A stretch of 64,000 bases of DNA. Origin: Tubiluchus corallicola. Taxonomy: Eukaryota > Priapulida > Priapulimorpha > Priapulimorphida > Tubiluchidae. The notes under the pieces are model-generated. The model did no database searches and was not told where the DNA came from. It saw only the letters and a program-made list of their open reading frames with translations. The stretch lies in NCBI GenBank assembly GCA_030141605.1, contig JAQGDQ010000376.1:1-64000 (forward strand), read 5' to 3'. This document shows, piece by piece, positions 36,301 through 50,000 of this stretch. The stretch's first letter is position 1. Each line of letters starts with the position of its first letter. Made by a program: the position numbers and the translations under genes.

Positions 36301-38389
36301 GATTGTGCTACAAAGTAGCCGATTTCGCTTAGGCAAATTAATGATACGTCTTTTTCATGTTTGTATCATTTTTTGCACCTTTAATTAGTTTTTTAGTTTC
36401 CCATCACTTAAATTGTTTTAGCGTGTCTTCTTTGTACAATGTATTTTGTGGGCTTCGTGTGATTTAAAGAATGAAATAAATAACATTTCATGTGGGATTT
36501 TATATTAAGGTGGAAATTTGTGCAACAGTAGTTACCTTTATTTGCTATATTTTTATACTTGAAAAGTCTATAACATCATGTGTAATCAGGGTGATGGTGA
36601 TTACTTTCACGTAGAAGCAACTCCGAGAAAATGTAATGAAGCAGTATTTTCTTTGCAGTAAATGCAACTCGCAAGCTAATATTATATTATAACTGCTGAT
36701 GGTTATTCAAAGGTACACGGCAGCTCACATTACGGCCATTAAACCGAAGAAAAGTCTCCGTAATGTTATAAATCGTGTTATGATTGTAAAAAAGAATAAC
36801 TAAAAGCTTGCAGCCATAAAGTGGACATGTCTGCGCTGTGAGGCGATTTCGTAATCCTTCACAGCAAGTCTGCGGAGCCCACGATAGCGCATAAATACTG
36901 TAATGGCGCTAATATCTTTCCAGCTTGTCGATATTTTTTGCGGAATATCTCCTTTTATAAATGTACTCGTAAGAGTGAGTGTTAGTCTGACGCTGGTATC
37001 GCCTGTAAACAGGGTGAGTTATAATAAATAATCCAGATATTTTACGTGACTTAGTGTTTCTGCTAGCTATTTGTCATACTAAAAGGATGGAATAAACCCG
37101 AAAAGATCATCAAATACAAAGCATTGTGTCTGTTTCGCTAACACTTGTTAGCACTCTTCAGTGCTTAATAATAATTAAATATCTATTTAGCAATCTCTCC
37201 CTACAAGGTCACGACAGGTCAGTTAAAGTGAAAAAAGGCATTGTATGTAAGTTACTAACAGTAACAAAACTTTAAAGTGTTTAAAACTTCTAAAGTCCTA
37301 TTACATCAGGCTACATGCCTACATCTCCAAAATTATTACTTATCATTACTATATTCTCCCTGGTGCGTATACGTTTAAAAAGTGCAGAATGCCTGCGTTG
37401 GTTTTGCGAGTAAGAATGACATGCTGTTTAACATATCGAATTCTAAATGTATATTGTTTAGACGTTCCAGTGGAATGTAGATTGCCTAGTAATCAATTAG
37501 CGGTTTAACTTTAAACAGACATAATGAGCCAGCCATTTAAGCCATCAACTTACATAATACTACTTCTCAGTGTCTGGAAGTGGTAAGGTGTAAGTATGAT
37601 TTCATTAAGGCTGCGAACTCATTACTGTGTTTTTTCAAATCCATGAGTGACAAACGTATATTGCGTAAACTGCTTAACGCCTATATTGTGCATTTTATGG
37701 CTAGTCACTTTTTAACTTAACATAATTGGCATAATTACAACCTATAACTCGCATTCTACCATGACGATAATGATCACTGTAACATCGTCCTTTGAGCTTT
37801 TAAAAGCTAGAAGAACATCTAAATTGTTGGCATGTGTAAATCACTCAAAAATACTGTACTAATATATTTTAAAAGCGAATTCCACTTATGCGATAATCGA
37901 AGTGAATTTATCGTTCATAAATATTCTAATTTTAATCACTGTGATATAATCATCGAGACGCGTTTGCTTATGAGCTTTTTTGGCTCATAATGAAGGTGAA
38001 ACCTACCCAGGCTTTAAATAACAAATAAGAACAACTGCCACTATTTTACTATTTGTTCCAAACCAAATTAGCATATATTTCAACACAACCGTAGTAAAAA
38101 AATATTTTTTTACCAAATGTTACCAAAGTTTGTGGGCCCCCAATTTTGCGGAGTACTAGGCTGCTGTCTACACGTGCCTGTAGGATGATCCGGCCCTGTC
38201 TACAGCTAATCTCATATTCGTATGAAATCTTTTGTCTTCTGAAGCCTCCCCACTAGTTCACTTATGTCTTCCTTCTTCCTCACCTGATGTCATCTCACGT
38301 CGCCATCAGCGTACTAATTGATCTCGTTTCCTTATCACACATTGATGACCTAAGACAGCCGAATTCATGTTGTTACTCTAGAATTAAAT

Positions 38390-38485
38390 TAATATTAGGG
38401 CGAGTAAAGCAACCACCGGGCAGCTTCTGTTTCCTGCCTTATGCATTAAATACATGTAATGCCATTATTATTATTAATGTTGAAT
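38390..38485 (+). mobile_element. Possible retroposon tail
   Basis: The sequence GCCTTATGCATTAAATACAT followed by GTAATGCCATTATTATTATT looks like a non-LTR retroposon 3' end with an (ATT)n tail. No coding part is recognised upstream, so this is tentative. Confidence 0.25.
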
Positions 38486-41400
38486 AATTAACGTTACACT
38501 AACAGTATGACTTGCTGCATATTATGAGAAGTCTTGCCTAACTACGCATGAGGCAACTGCTACCAAATTTAAATGTTCAAGTGAATTACTGCTTTAAGCT
38601 ATTTTACTCCACTGCGTAACTGCCAATTAGCCTTCTGTAAAAATATTTTTCATCGTAAATTTGAGTAACACGAGCCTTTAATATAACCCACTATAGTCTG
38701 TAACACACACGTTCTTTGGGTGAAATTTTTGCGTGAAGGGCTTTACATTTTATTAACTTTAGTTTTTTGTAGTGTGTTTTACTAGAGGTTTTGACTGATG
38801 GTACTACATGAAATCACCATGTGTTTCAATATAATATCTAATAATGTTCTCCCGATGATTTTGCTGGCTGTCTAATTTGTATGAGGCCTTTTAACAAAGC
38901 ATTCTCTTTAAAATTAAGTGATGTGCAGAAATTTTCTGCCTATAGTGCATGTTCAAAGGACTATTTGTCGCAAATTTAAGTTCTACGGTAAGTTTAGTAT
39001 ATTTTGCTGGTCGTATTAGATTTGTTGCTGTTATAAGATATGTGCCATATAATGGCTGTTATCAAGGTACTAAGCAAGACTTTAGCATTAACAATATCAA
39101 GGCAATACCGCTCGTCAAAAATATTAATTATTGGTTGGAAAGCAGTGGTTTGCCGACTTTCCAAAGAGTGTTCGCGCTCTCGGGCTTCAACTCCAGTTTC
39201 TGTAGGGGCAATTACTTATTCAATAAGTAGTTGGTTGCTCTCATTCCTGGTTGTGTAAGAGCGTCATTATTTAATAATAATTACTAGCTTTTGTTGTAAT
39301 TGCTCCATTAACTATAATTATTTCAAGTTAGAGTTTCATACGTAATTTCCTAATAAAATCCAAATAATTTCCCTGTGGACAGGGGAAGCACTTAAACCTA
39401 ACGGACGTGACAGGTAAAATAAAAACAACGCACACTCGAACAGCGTTAATAGGGTCTAAGGGAAAAAACGATATCCTGTAAAATAGTCTGCGAACACAAA
39501 AAAGACCAGGGAACCTCGCGTAACACTGCCGAAAAAAGTCTGTATTGAGTTTTGGGCCACGTCGAGCCATTTAGGGGACGGCTGCTGTCGAAAAAAGTGT
39601 GCAAGCGTGTTCCATAAAATGGAACAGCGAAGCCTTAGTTTGTGCATGAATCATGAGACGCTTCTTAAACCGTTACGTCACGCATTTGCAAAATTCAGTT
39701 TATTATGAATTTTCTCTGATACTGAGCCGTAGGATAGCTGCTATCTTGATATAACTTTGTTTTATGAATTTTTAAACACTTTTAACATCAGCTAATCTTC
39801 ACAATATACTGTTCTTCTTTTGTCTTAGAAATACAAGTTTATAGCTTTAGTGTTTTTTAGGTTTTTAGGTTGTGGCTGAAAAGCCTTTGCATGTTAAAAA
39901 ACTACCTGCCGGAACAATCTCAGCTAATTATCAATTGAAAAATAGCCACATTAGCGTATGGCTAAAGCGTTCAGTACATGTGAGCAAAACAATAAAGAAA
40001 TTAAGCAGTTTACATGGTTTGCATTACATAAATAAAACACTGATAAAGATTTGTCAAAAATTGGACTTAATCTCTGGGCAATATACGATTGCAAATATTG
40101 TTGAGTGGTCAATATATAATATGACTGGACAATATACGACGGACCAAAATGTGAGAAACTCCATCAGCTGTTGGAAGAAACATCTTCGTCTAGTTTTTGC
40201 AAAATTGCGGACACGCAGAGCACTTGCTGCAAAGTTTAACAATAGTGACACGTAAAATTTTTCCGGTATTAATCTTTTAAACTTGTTGAGTTAGAACTTA
40301 GAATGTATCTTTGGAAATATCTAAAGGAATGATCTAAAATTTGTGGTCGTGCTTATAATTAAGCATATACAACATCACTGGGATAATTTTCAGTAAAGAT
40401 ACAACTCATGTAGGTAAGTCAAAAGATTTTGCAGTTTTTTAAGATATACGATATTAGAAATGTTCCTCCTATATTATGTGAGTAATCTTGACTTTGGCTC
40501 ATTTATAAGAACCTTCTGAACCTTCTAAGTTCCATACAAGCAGTATTATTCAACAGAGAGGTAATTCATCGGGGAATTATGGCATAATGAATGATTGTGT
40601 AAGCATGCGTGTGGTTCATATTATGACGTGTGCTGACACTCTCTGTGATCTCACTTTTTCTCTCCTTTTAAGCCCGAGCTTTCTCATTTTATACCGAGTG
40701 CGTGCAGCAAAGAATTTTATTGAGCAATGGAGTAATTTAGTTTGAGATTAAAGTGATTAAATGTAGATTATTTATCGTCACCTGCCGAGGCGACAGAACC
40801 GACTGTACGGCTTCATTTGCAGCATCATAAACATGTAATTTAGCCAGCTGCATTCAGGTAATTTACTACCTGTGCCACAATCTGCAGCCCGTCTGTTGGT
40901 GTCTTAGCGACCTGTTCTATCTACCAATTGAATCTGCATCACGACATAACACGCAGAATGCAATTGAAATAAATTATATACGATGCATAGCGCAACGCGC
41001 ATTATTATTCAAATCTGCTACATTTTACTAGTATTCTGTGTCTACTATATTTTATTTGTATTCTACGTACTTCATTTTTGTATATAAGCATTTAATTTTT
41101 TTCCAGAAACAGAAAATAGCTTTAATGTGACAACAAATTAGCACAGGCTAAAAATCCGAAATTCTTAGCACATGTATAATTTTATATGTCGCACTGTAAT
41201 AAAAAGAAGTAAATAACTATTGAAGATAATACATGTAAATGTGAGCTATTTGCGTATGCTTATTGTTTATATTTGTATTTAATGTTTATATTTGCGTATG
41301 AGTTGTTGTTTTCGTTTAGAAGATTTCCAACTTATTAATCCATTTTCTTATTTTTATTTTTAGCAATACTCTCATTCTATTATTCTTCTGACACTCGTGT

Positions 41401-44400
41401 AGATAAAAAATGGAATTTGATGAACTGGTAGAAAAATTTAAACTCGTAGAATTGATGAAGATCGGGTGGACTAGCGGATTGGGATGAATCTTTCTGTTAG
41501 CTTAAATGGGTTTGAATGAAGTCTACGGCAGCAATCATACAAGAATGAACTATCTTTCTTAAAGCCTATTTGCATGGTGCACGGTCTTAGACGTATGCGT
41601 TTTTCGCATGCGTATTGGATGCAAGGGTGAATCTGTTTACATGTAAACAATGACAAAGAAAATTGCCTTAGTGTCCTTTCTTGTGCTTCTTGAAATGGTC
41701 ACACCAATAATTGTTTACATGTAAATCTATTTACAGCCAATGTATGATATTGGAGAAAAGTCGTGATTAAAACATAAACATAAAGTAGAATTTTGTTTAA
41801 TAAAATAAACTTGGCATTCTCAGTTCTTAATTTTTGCTAGTAATCTTTTAATGGATAATATTCTTTTTATTTATTTTTTGATTTTCTTTCTCTTGTAGTG
41901 TTGCCTCACCCACTGTTGCTGTGTCAAACGTAGATTTATTATCCATCAAATCCAGTGTTTCTGATGATGTGTAATATCTTTGCAAATTGACTGGCAAAGT
42001 AGTATTGCTAGTACAGAACGCTCTAAATTTTGCAAAAAAAAATTAAAACTGTCTTGGCAAAGCTACATATTGTTACATAATACAAAAATCAATTTCTTTC
42101 ACCAATTTCTGAATTATCATTTTTTTCATTGTAAGTTGGTATCAATAAAAAAACACCAAGTCGCGATTTAAGAGATGAGTTTAAATGAAAATGATGCTTA
42201 TTTTCCAATTCTATTGAATGATTTACACAAAAAACTCACACAAAATTGAATGAATAAAGTTAAAAGTAAATCTCAAGACCCGATACTTTTACTGTCACTG
42301 TTGCCCAGATGTCGTGCTATTAAAATTTTTTCCTTCTTCGAAGTGACTTAACCTCACTTATATGATTGGCTGGATTGTAAAATATACGGTGAATTTCGGA
42401 CGTATGCGCCCGATTCATGCGCCAATATAGCACCGTTTAAACAGGACTTCAATCAGTTTGCAGATTTTCAGCTAGCCATACCAAGGTCTCTTAAAACCAC
42501 AATGCAGCACACTGATTTTTTATGGACATTGTCGTAATAAAGTCGCCACATTTCTTGGCTATAGTATGTAGACTATTTAGTACTCACTTTTGCTTCTTGC
42601 TTAAAATGAATAATGATTTTATGAAGCCATTTGATGCAGCGATTGCCGTTCTATTATCTATTAGAAATACGGAAAATCGAGGAAAATGATCCCATCTAAG
42701 GACCTGCTTGCCCATTGTTAGATATCGGCCTTATCTTACTACTTCGTTACAGTGTTTTAACAGGCCCCTTTATGTAGTGCCGATCAGTTATAATTTTCTA
42801 GCTGTTAAGCAGATGCTATTAAATCTGTAGTTTCGCTTAGTGTATTATACATATAATGTGAATTGTAACACAAAAATGGGTAAAACGTTAGAACGCCATG
42901 AAAGCTGATACAGACAGAAGAATTTGGCGAAATATTGTTCATTTTTACACTCTGTCGACTGAGTTTGACATTTCGCGTGTTAACGGTTTTTTCCCGGGTT
43001 TCATCCGGCCTACATGACGTCAGTATCGGAAAAGTGTTTCTGAGAGGAAATGAGTTGTCGTGTAATGAAATCTCCGTACAGCATTGCTTACCACTGTCAC
43101 TACTAATCGCCTTATTGCTCTCTGCAAACTTTCGTGGCTCTGTTTGATGGAAAAATCAATGTAGCTCTAAACCGAGCTTTGATGCTCGTCCAGCATAGAT
43201 AGTATGCTATATCTGACAGATATAATAAATTGCTCTTACACCGAATTAGCTTGTAGCGATTTAGTTTATGCATTGTTCTGCACTTCGCTGAAAAATATAA
43301 CATTTACACAATACGGACGCAACTAAACCAACTAACTTTATCTACAAGTTTATATAAAACCGTGCTTCTTACAAGATTCTTGCCTTTATTGTGCGGAAAA
43401 GTGTAGCACCGGAACCTTAAGTAGCCAACCGACTAGCTTGTAACTTTAATTATAAAGAAGCAGTGTAAGAAAACACTTTGTAGATAAAGCTCAAAAATTC
43501 GTCTTGAAATTTTTTATCACTTACATGCTGACTTACTGCGTTATACATACAAGGCTTATGTTAGCACTTAGCAGTAACGCTGTATAAATCTTTTAAATTT
43601 AAATTGACGCGATTACTGTTAGGTGCAGGTATTTTAGCGGTTAGTCACTTGAAACAAGTTTAGATAACATTGCTTAAAGTTTGAAAAATAATCGGAGTAT
43701 TTATATCACACTCTTCACTAACTAAGTGAAAGTTTAAATAACTTTATAAAGTCATTAAGATACATAATGTGCTTTTGGTGAATCAGTGGTGCACACTGGG
43801 ACGGCGATGCAGTGTCGTTTTACCAGGTGGCGGGAATATTTTAATTGACTAAGAATTTTTTTCTAATTAGATAAATCTTTCAAACAGGTGACCGTAATGC
43901 AATGCTAAGTAATATGATTTTGTATAGAATACTATTTATTTATAATTAAAAATATTTTTAACGGTGCTAGGCTTCGTTTTTGGAAATTTAGTGTTAATTT
44001 AGTTTAACCTAGTTTTAAGATACTGCAGGGGAATTTGAACCTAGTTTAGTTACGCTTCTGGTAACTTAAAACTGGGTTTGATAATGCTTGGGGGCTATAT
44101 TTAAACTGGTACACCGGTATCGACAACGTCTGTCTCATTTGGCTACGAGTTTTCTTTATTTTTTATTTTTTGAGAGTTTTTCTTAGTTTTTGGGAGTGTG
44201 TCTGACGTGGAAAGTTGCTATTGTTTTACCTTAATCATACACAAGCATATGCAAACAATATCGCTAGGCTAGCTTGGGTATAAAGACGGTGATACATGCG
44301 CTAAGGGACTCCAATATTCATTATACGTAAATGGGGCCGTTATGAACGGCGTCATTTGCTTCGCAAATCGCTTCTCTATTCTCGCTATTCAATATTCCGC

Positions 44401-46999
44401 AAAGGTTAAACCGGCTGTGGGTCTCTAGTGGGATATTCAGCTGCTTCAGTAGTTTCGTTAATCTGCTTTTCCTCCATATAAATACGCAGCATAGCAGTTG
44501 CTTTTTCTATTATTCTCTGCTCTGTGAACAGATTGTAGAGGCTGTTAAGAAACTTGAGAATGACAAAGAGATGTGGTAGCACAGCACTCCCTTGATCACA
44601 ACACATGGAAATTCAGAATGTTACCTAACTTTTTGTGACAAACTTAAGTGATTGCAGTTTTTCCTCTTCCGTCTTTTTTCATCTTTTTCGTCTTTTCCAC
44701 TCGTCTTTTCTTTTTTCTTTTTGCTTTTCCTCTTCCATTCATAAGGTGCCTGTGTTAATATTATTAGTGATATTTTTAATTAATATTTTTTTTGCAACGG
44801 TTTGTTTATTTTTATCTGCCTTTTCCTCCCTGATTTTGAGGCTGTCATTCTCATAATAAATTTTACTGGTAATCTTTTTTTGTAACAAGATTTTCTTGTC
44901 ATTACACACTAGACGCTGAACGCCTATGAACACATCGCTAGAAAACAACTCGGGTAACCAGGAAGTCATTACGTATGCATAATCTGACTGCATTTACTAC
45001 TGCTGACTTCAGCCCCGGGCTTCAGCTGGACCTAGCTAGCTTAAAATTAGATTGTTGCGATAGATTTGCGTAAAGTAATTACGTCAATAATGGCTGAGGC
45101 AAGGTCGAGAACGTTGTGGTTATCAATGGTATCTATTATGTTTAGTTTCCAAAGGACTGGTTGAATTATTAATAGATGTCAATTGTTATGTGGAGGATGT
45201 TGTTTTCAACCTTAGCGAAACACACACGCAAAAACCAGCAACATACATTTCTGTAGCTCTTTTATAATACTCTTCATGTTCATGATACTCAATGTTACTC
45301 AATATTTGCGGTTCAAGCGTTACTAATTGGGAGGCTGTTGAGTTTCACGGGATTGTAAACCGTAATGTGCTTAAAGGGATTCTAAATTGTAATACAGTTT
45401 GAGTTTTATTTAGTTTTATCAAAAGTTACCAATCTATTGGGACATTGGGCTACGTGAAAACCTTCATTGAAGTAGTAACGCATTATTTTTACCGAAAAAA
45501 TAAAAAACTAACCAAGCGGTATGTAAGCTGTTAATGAGAAACGCACACTTTGAACCGTTCATACGTGACCGTTTCAACAAATTCTTTGCATTTTCTGTTT
45601 AGCTTATAGCGCTATTTTTCGTCTTATTTTTTCGTTTTCTGCAATTTATAGTATTCTCTCAGCCTCAACGTAGCTACGAGTTCTATTCTATGGTTAATTG
45701 GTTAATACCTACGCTAGGCTCAGAACAATAGTGTAACAATCATAAGCGCAAATTTTATTTAAAACTATTACAAATCTCTAGGTAACACTGGTGATGATGC
45801 GGTTCTAACTAAGAATGCAGCTACGCTAGTCACTGGACAAAGTTGTCTCGTTAGTTTGGATACAGCTAAAATCGCAACTGTTTACTAGAAAGGTTTTTAC
45901 AATAAATAGTTTTCTGTAGAACGAACGTGTATTACTTTCAGTATTAAGTTAATTTACTTTGGGGAAGGCAAAATGATTCGGCAATAATGTAGATACCTGC
46001 TTACTAAATCATAGACATGAAAGAAGTTAGCGATGGAACCATCCACACAGATCTATCCATATTATGCAATAAATAGGTCACAGTCGCAGAGGTGTCTGTT
46101 GGCAGTCTGCCAGCTTCCAATTTCTAGCAATTACTCTTGCACTTGTATTCCACTTGTATCTTGTATCAGAAAATCGAGAAGAAAAATAGTGATCCGCAAA
46201 TAAAAAATGTATCAGTAGGCTACTTATACCAGCCGATAAAGCAGTTGTATGCACGATTAATTGATTGATCACTTAGTAGCAGTCTCCCAGTTTTGCTTAC
46301 TAATTTAGAGTTCGCGTAAAAGTAAACAGCAGCGTGTCTGTAAAGGCACAAAAATAGGAAGAAATAAAGAAGGGACAAAAGCAAAAACAGCAAAAATTGT
46401 AACAGAAAATGCAAATAATTTTTAAACTATTCGTATTGTTTTTCTTAATGTAGATTCTACCATACAGAATTGTTTTGTTATAGTTTTTATTTCAAAATAA
46501 AATAAAATGTTCGTGATACTTGTGAAAGCTTACTTTCAACATACTTTCTCGATGAATGATGAGTTCTATTAATAGTCCTCTGTACACTTAGCTCGTGTAA
46601 ATGATAATTTCTTGCACTCTTAAATTGTCAAAGTAATTCTTTGGTTCAGATTTTTTCAGGCGCATATTGCATTGTACCTACATGCTTGCACCATGGTACA
46701 GGTCACATATAGTATTACATGTACATTCCATTACCTAAAGAAGTTTATTAAAAATAGGCCTATTATGCGTATTGAGCAGCCTTTGCCCACGCCACCCCAC
46801 GCCATGTAGTTTGACCAGTTTTGACATTTGAAAAGTCATTGCAGCCTAATTTACAAATCACTTTGGTCTCTACATGCTTTAAATACAGGAAAAAGTACAT
46901 CACGTCAGTTGGCTGGAAAGGGAAGTTGGAAAGCTAGTGGAAGGGGAGTTAAGGGGAGCTAAGCAACGTAAAATGATTTAAGATCAACAGATAAAGAAA

Positions 47000-47080
47000 A
47001 TAATCATTTACTATAATTATGGTTTAATAATCATTTACTATAATTATGGTTTAATAATCATTTACTATAATTATGGTTTA
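47000..47080 (+). repeat. Tandem repeat, 3 x 27 bp
   Basis: Three identical copies of a 27-bp AT-rich unit start at 47000, 47027 and 47054 (unit starts ATAATCATTTACTATAATTA, ends TGGTTTA). Confidence 0.9.
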
Positions 47081-50000
47081 ATAATTTTCAATTACTTTAT
47101 ACGAGTCGACTTGACTTAATAAAAAAAAAATTTTCCTTATTTTTAAATTTCATGTCACACGTAACTCGCTACTAGTTTCAGTAACGCATGCTAGGAATCT
47201 GGGATTTCGTGTGCCGAGAAAAATGTAGCGATGGAGAATTCTTTCATAAATGGCTTCATGAACTTCACCTCTGCCAAATACACAACTAAAATAATCGATC
47301 TGACTTTTAGGTAAATTTTAAATAGCAGGATTTTACATTAAAATTCCTTTTCAATTCAAAACTAAAAAAGAGCTCTAGATATTATAATATAGATTTAATA
47401 AGCAAACAAGTGAATAGCCTATCAGAGTATAATAATATTTTAAACACTACTAGACTTATTTTAACTGAAGTGGACCTACATGCCTGCAAGATTATCAAAA
47501 CGTTTAGACTTGAACGTTATCAAAAAAAAATAATTCAGAAGCTCATTCCAGCTAATTGTTATAACAATTTTCACATGTCAGGTACTGTACAATGAAAATT
47601 AATTAGAGGCATCTAGACTAGAGGGTGAATTTTAAGCTAGATGAGTCTAAGATGACTGTACGAATATTGTTAGAGGCTAAGTGTTAACAATTAAGACTAG
47701 GAAAAGTATGCTAAAGGTGAATCCCATTCCCAACCGAGAAAATCAAAGCTTTACTGTGCTATTGTTTAAAAATTTATAAAATTATTTTTTCCTTTCCGTT
47801 TTGCTGCTGTTCGCTGTATGCATCGATTTTTAGCAGATAGCTTAGGCACTGTTTCCTATCAGCAAGGAGGGCACTGTCCCGCTTCTCTAATATACCTATT
47901 AGTATTAAATTAGTTGCCCAAGTCGTACGCGTGACCAGATGACGTCAGAGCTTATGCTCACAGGATGATTGGGTAAATTTTTGAATATAAAAAATTGTAT
48001 TTAGGATTTCGTGAAGCGTATTGCTTATTTTTTTATGAAATTGCTTTAATAAGACGGCAAATGTTTTGAACTTATGTTGTTTTACAGTTTAGTATCCCTT
48101 TAAGATATTTTGTTTCCAAACTGTTTTATCCCGAACTTACGGCGGTAAGGCATTAAAACTTACGCTTCTCACTTCGAGACTGGTTACTACTGACTTTTTT
48201 AAATTTATTAAAGAAAAAGCATTCAGCTGTACCCAGATAGTCTAATTCATAGTGGAGATTACTTAACATATTTACATATTTTCATCAAAAATATAGAAAA
48301 AAGGTTTTGTTAAAAAACTGCAATGCCTGTACAACACGAAAAATTTCGTGCTTTAAAATTTAAAGGTTTTTAACGCGATTATAATGCAGTCGAAGGCTCT
48401 GATAATGCGATTTTGAATTTCTGAATATCATCCGTAGTTTCTGAAGACGAATTTGGGTAGTTGTAAGTTAGCTGCCAACACGATTGGTCTGCGATCTTGA
48501 CCATGTGCTGTATTGGCTTTGCAAGTTCACTAGAGGGCGGTAGGTAAAGCCAATAGATGGAAAATTGAACTGACACCTAAAGTCAGTTGCAGAATCAAAT
48601 GTTGGGAAAACTTAATTACAGATGCCAAGTACGGCTGCAGTTTAATGCAGGTTTCTGTAGTGCAATTCACAATGCTCTTGATACATTTTTAATAGGAACG
48701 ATAAACAATAATAATAATAGCATTTTATTTCAAAAATATTTGTAGTAGGCCTATGGCAGAAAAATAGTAAGTGCCAACAGAAATATGAGTCACAAGTTAG
48801 TATTCACACCATAGTTTAGTGTCAATTAGTGCAGCAGTTCAGCTACATTTATTATATCGTAATACTATATTCATTGAGTGCTTGGTATGCTTTAGAAGAA
48901 ATCCGCGTAAAATGCGCTGTTTGGTTATTTATACGTACTAGCAGCCAAATCGAAAACACCAGAACAATTAATGAGCGAATTACTGGCTTAATGTCAATAT
49001 GATTATCAATATCAAGATTAAGACTAACTGTTATAAACCTTTTATGTATCTCTTCGTTAATGCATGATAATTATGCGTTGAGCAGCAGCGTTTTTACACA
49101 CACTAGATTAGCTATTGTTTCCAGCTTTAATTATACGATCGCATTGCTTATTTATTTTCTTGAAAACTTTATATCCTATGCTTTAAAAGTTATCTGGCAA
49201 GTATGGAAGGACAATTCCCATAATGTTAACAGCGTGTACCGCCAAAATGCCTGGCGCCTAAATGGCGGTGCCTAAATGGTTTGTTCCCATGGAGTTATAC
49301 TCCGTTCTAATCCTAACGTGAATCTTATTAATAGTTTGTCGAGTCCTAGATACAGTAGTACTTATATGGTCCCACACAAGAAAGATAGTAAATCAGACTT
49401 CTATCTAACTGCATCCAAAAAATATCAAGAAATTGGAACAGCTTTCCTATGCTCGCGCAAAGGCTTGCTTGGTGCTAACTACTTACACTCGCGTTGATTA
49501 AGAACGATAAGCTCGGTAGATCACATCCTCTGTTATTCCAGGTGAATAACCGCGACAGTATGGCAGATTAAACTACCCAGAAGTTTTCCCAAATAGTCCA
49601 ATTTATTTACCGACCTGACTCGACAAGTGCACACCGTGACACTTACTCAACTGAACCCCTCGCTAGGTACATCATTATGTCATCTGCTTCTGGGCGGTTT
49701 TTCTGCCTGCCAAGTTATACCTCGGTTAATTACATCGGATGGTGGAGTGTTATTTACAACATGGGTGAAGCATCTTTGTCAGTCAGTATCTCATCTAAAA
49801 AGATTACATTAATTTTAGTTATAAGACAAAAAAAATCGTTTCTCTTGAAATTGATTATACACGTAATAGGCTATTTCTGTTACTGTTTTGCTGAAGAAGA
49901 CGTAGGAGTGCACGAAATGCCACCTCAGCACTGATCTGCAATTGAACAAAAAAACTTTGCATTTCTACATTGCTCTTTTCCATAACTATATTCTAGGGTT

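Noticed and set aside
39872-40255. 127-codon + strand ORF, Lys/Ser rich
   Set aside because: No domain pattern and repeated AATATA-type DNA in the second half; most likely chance.
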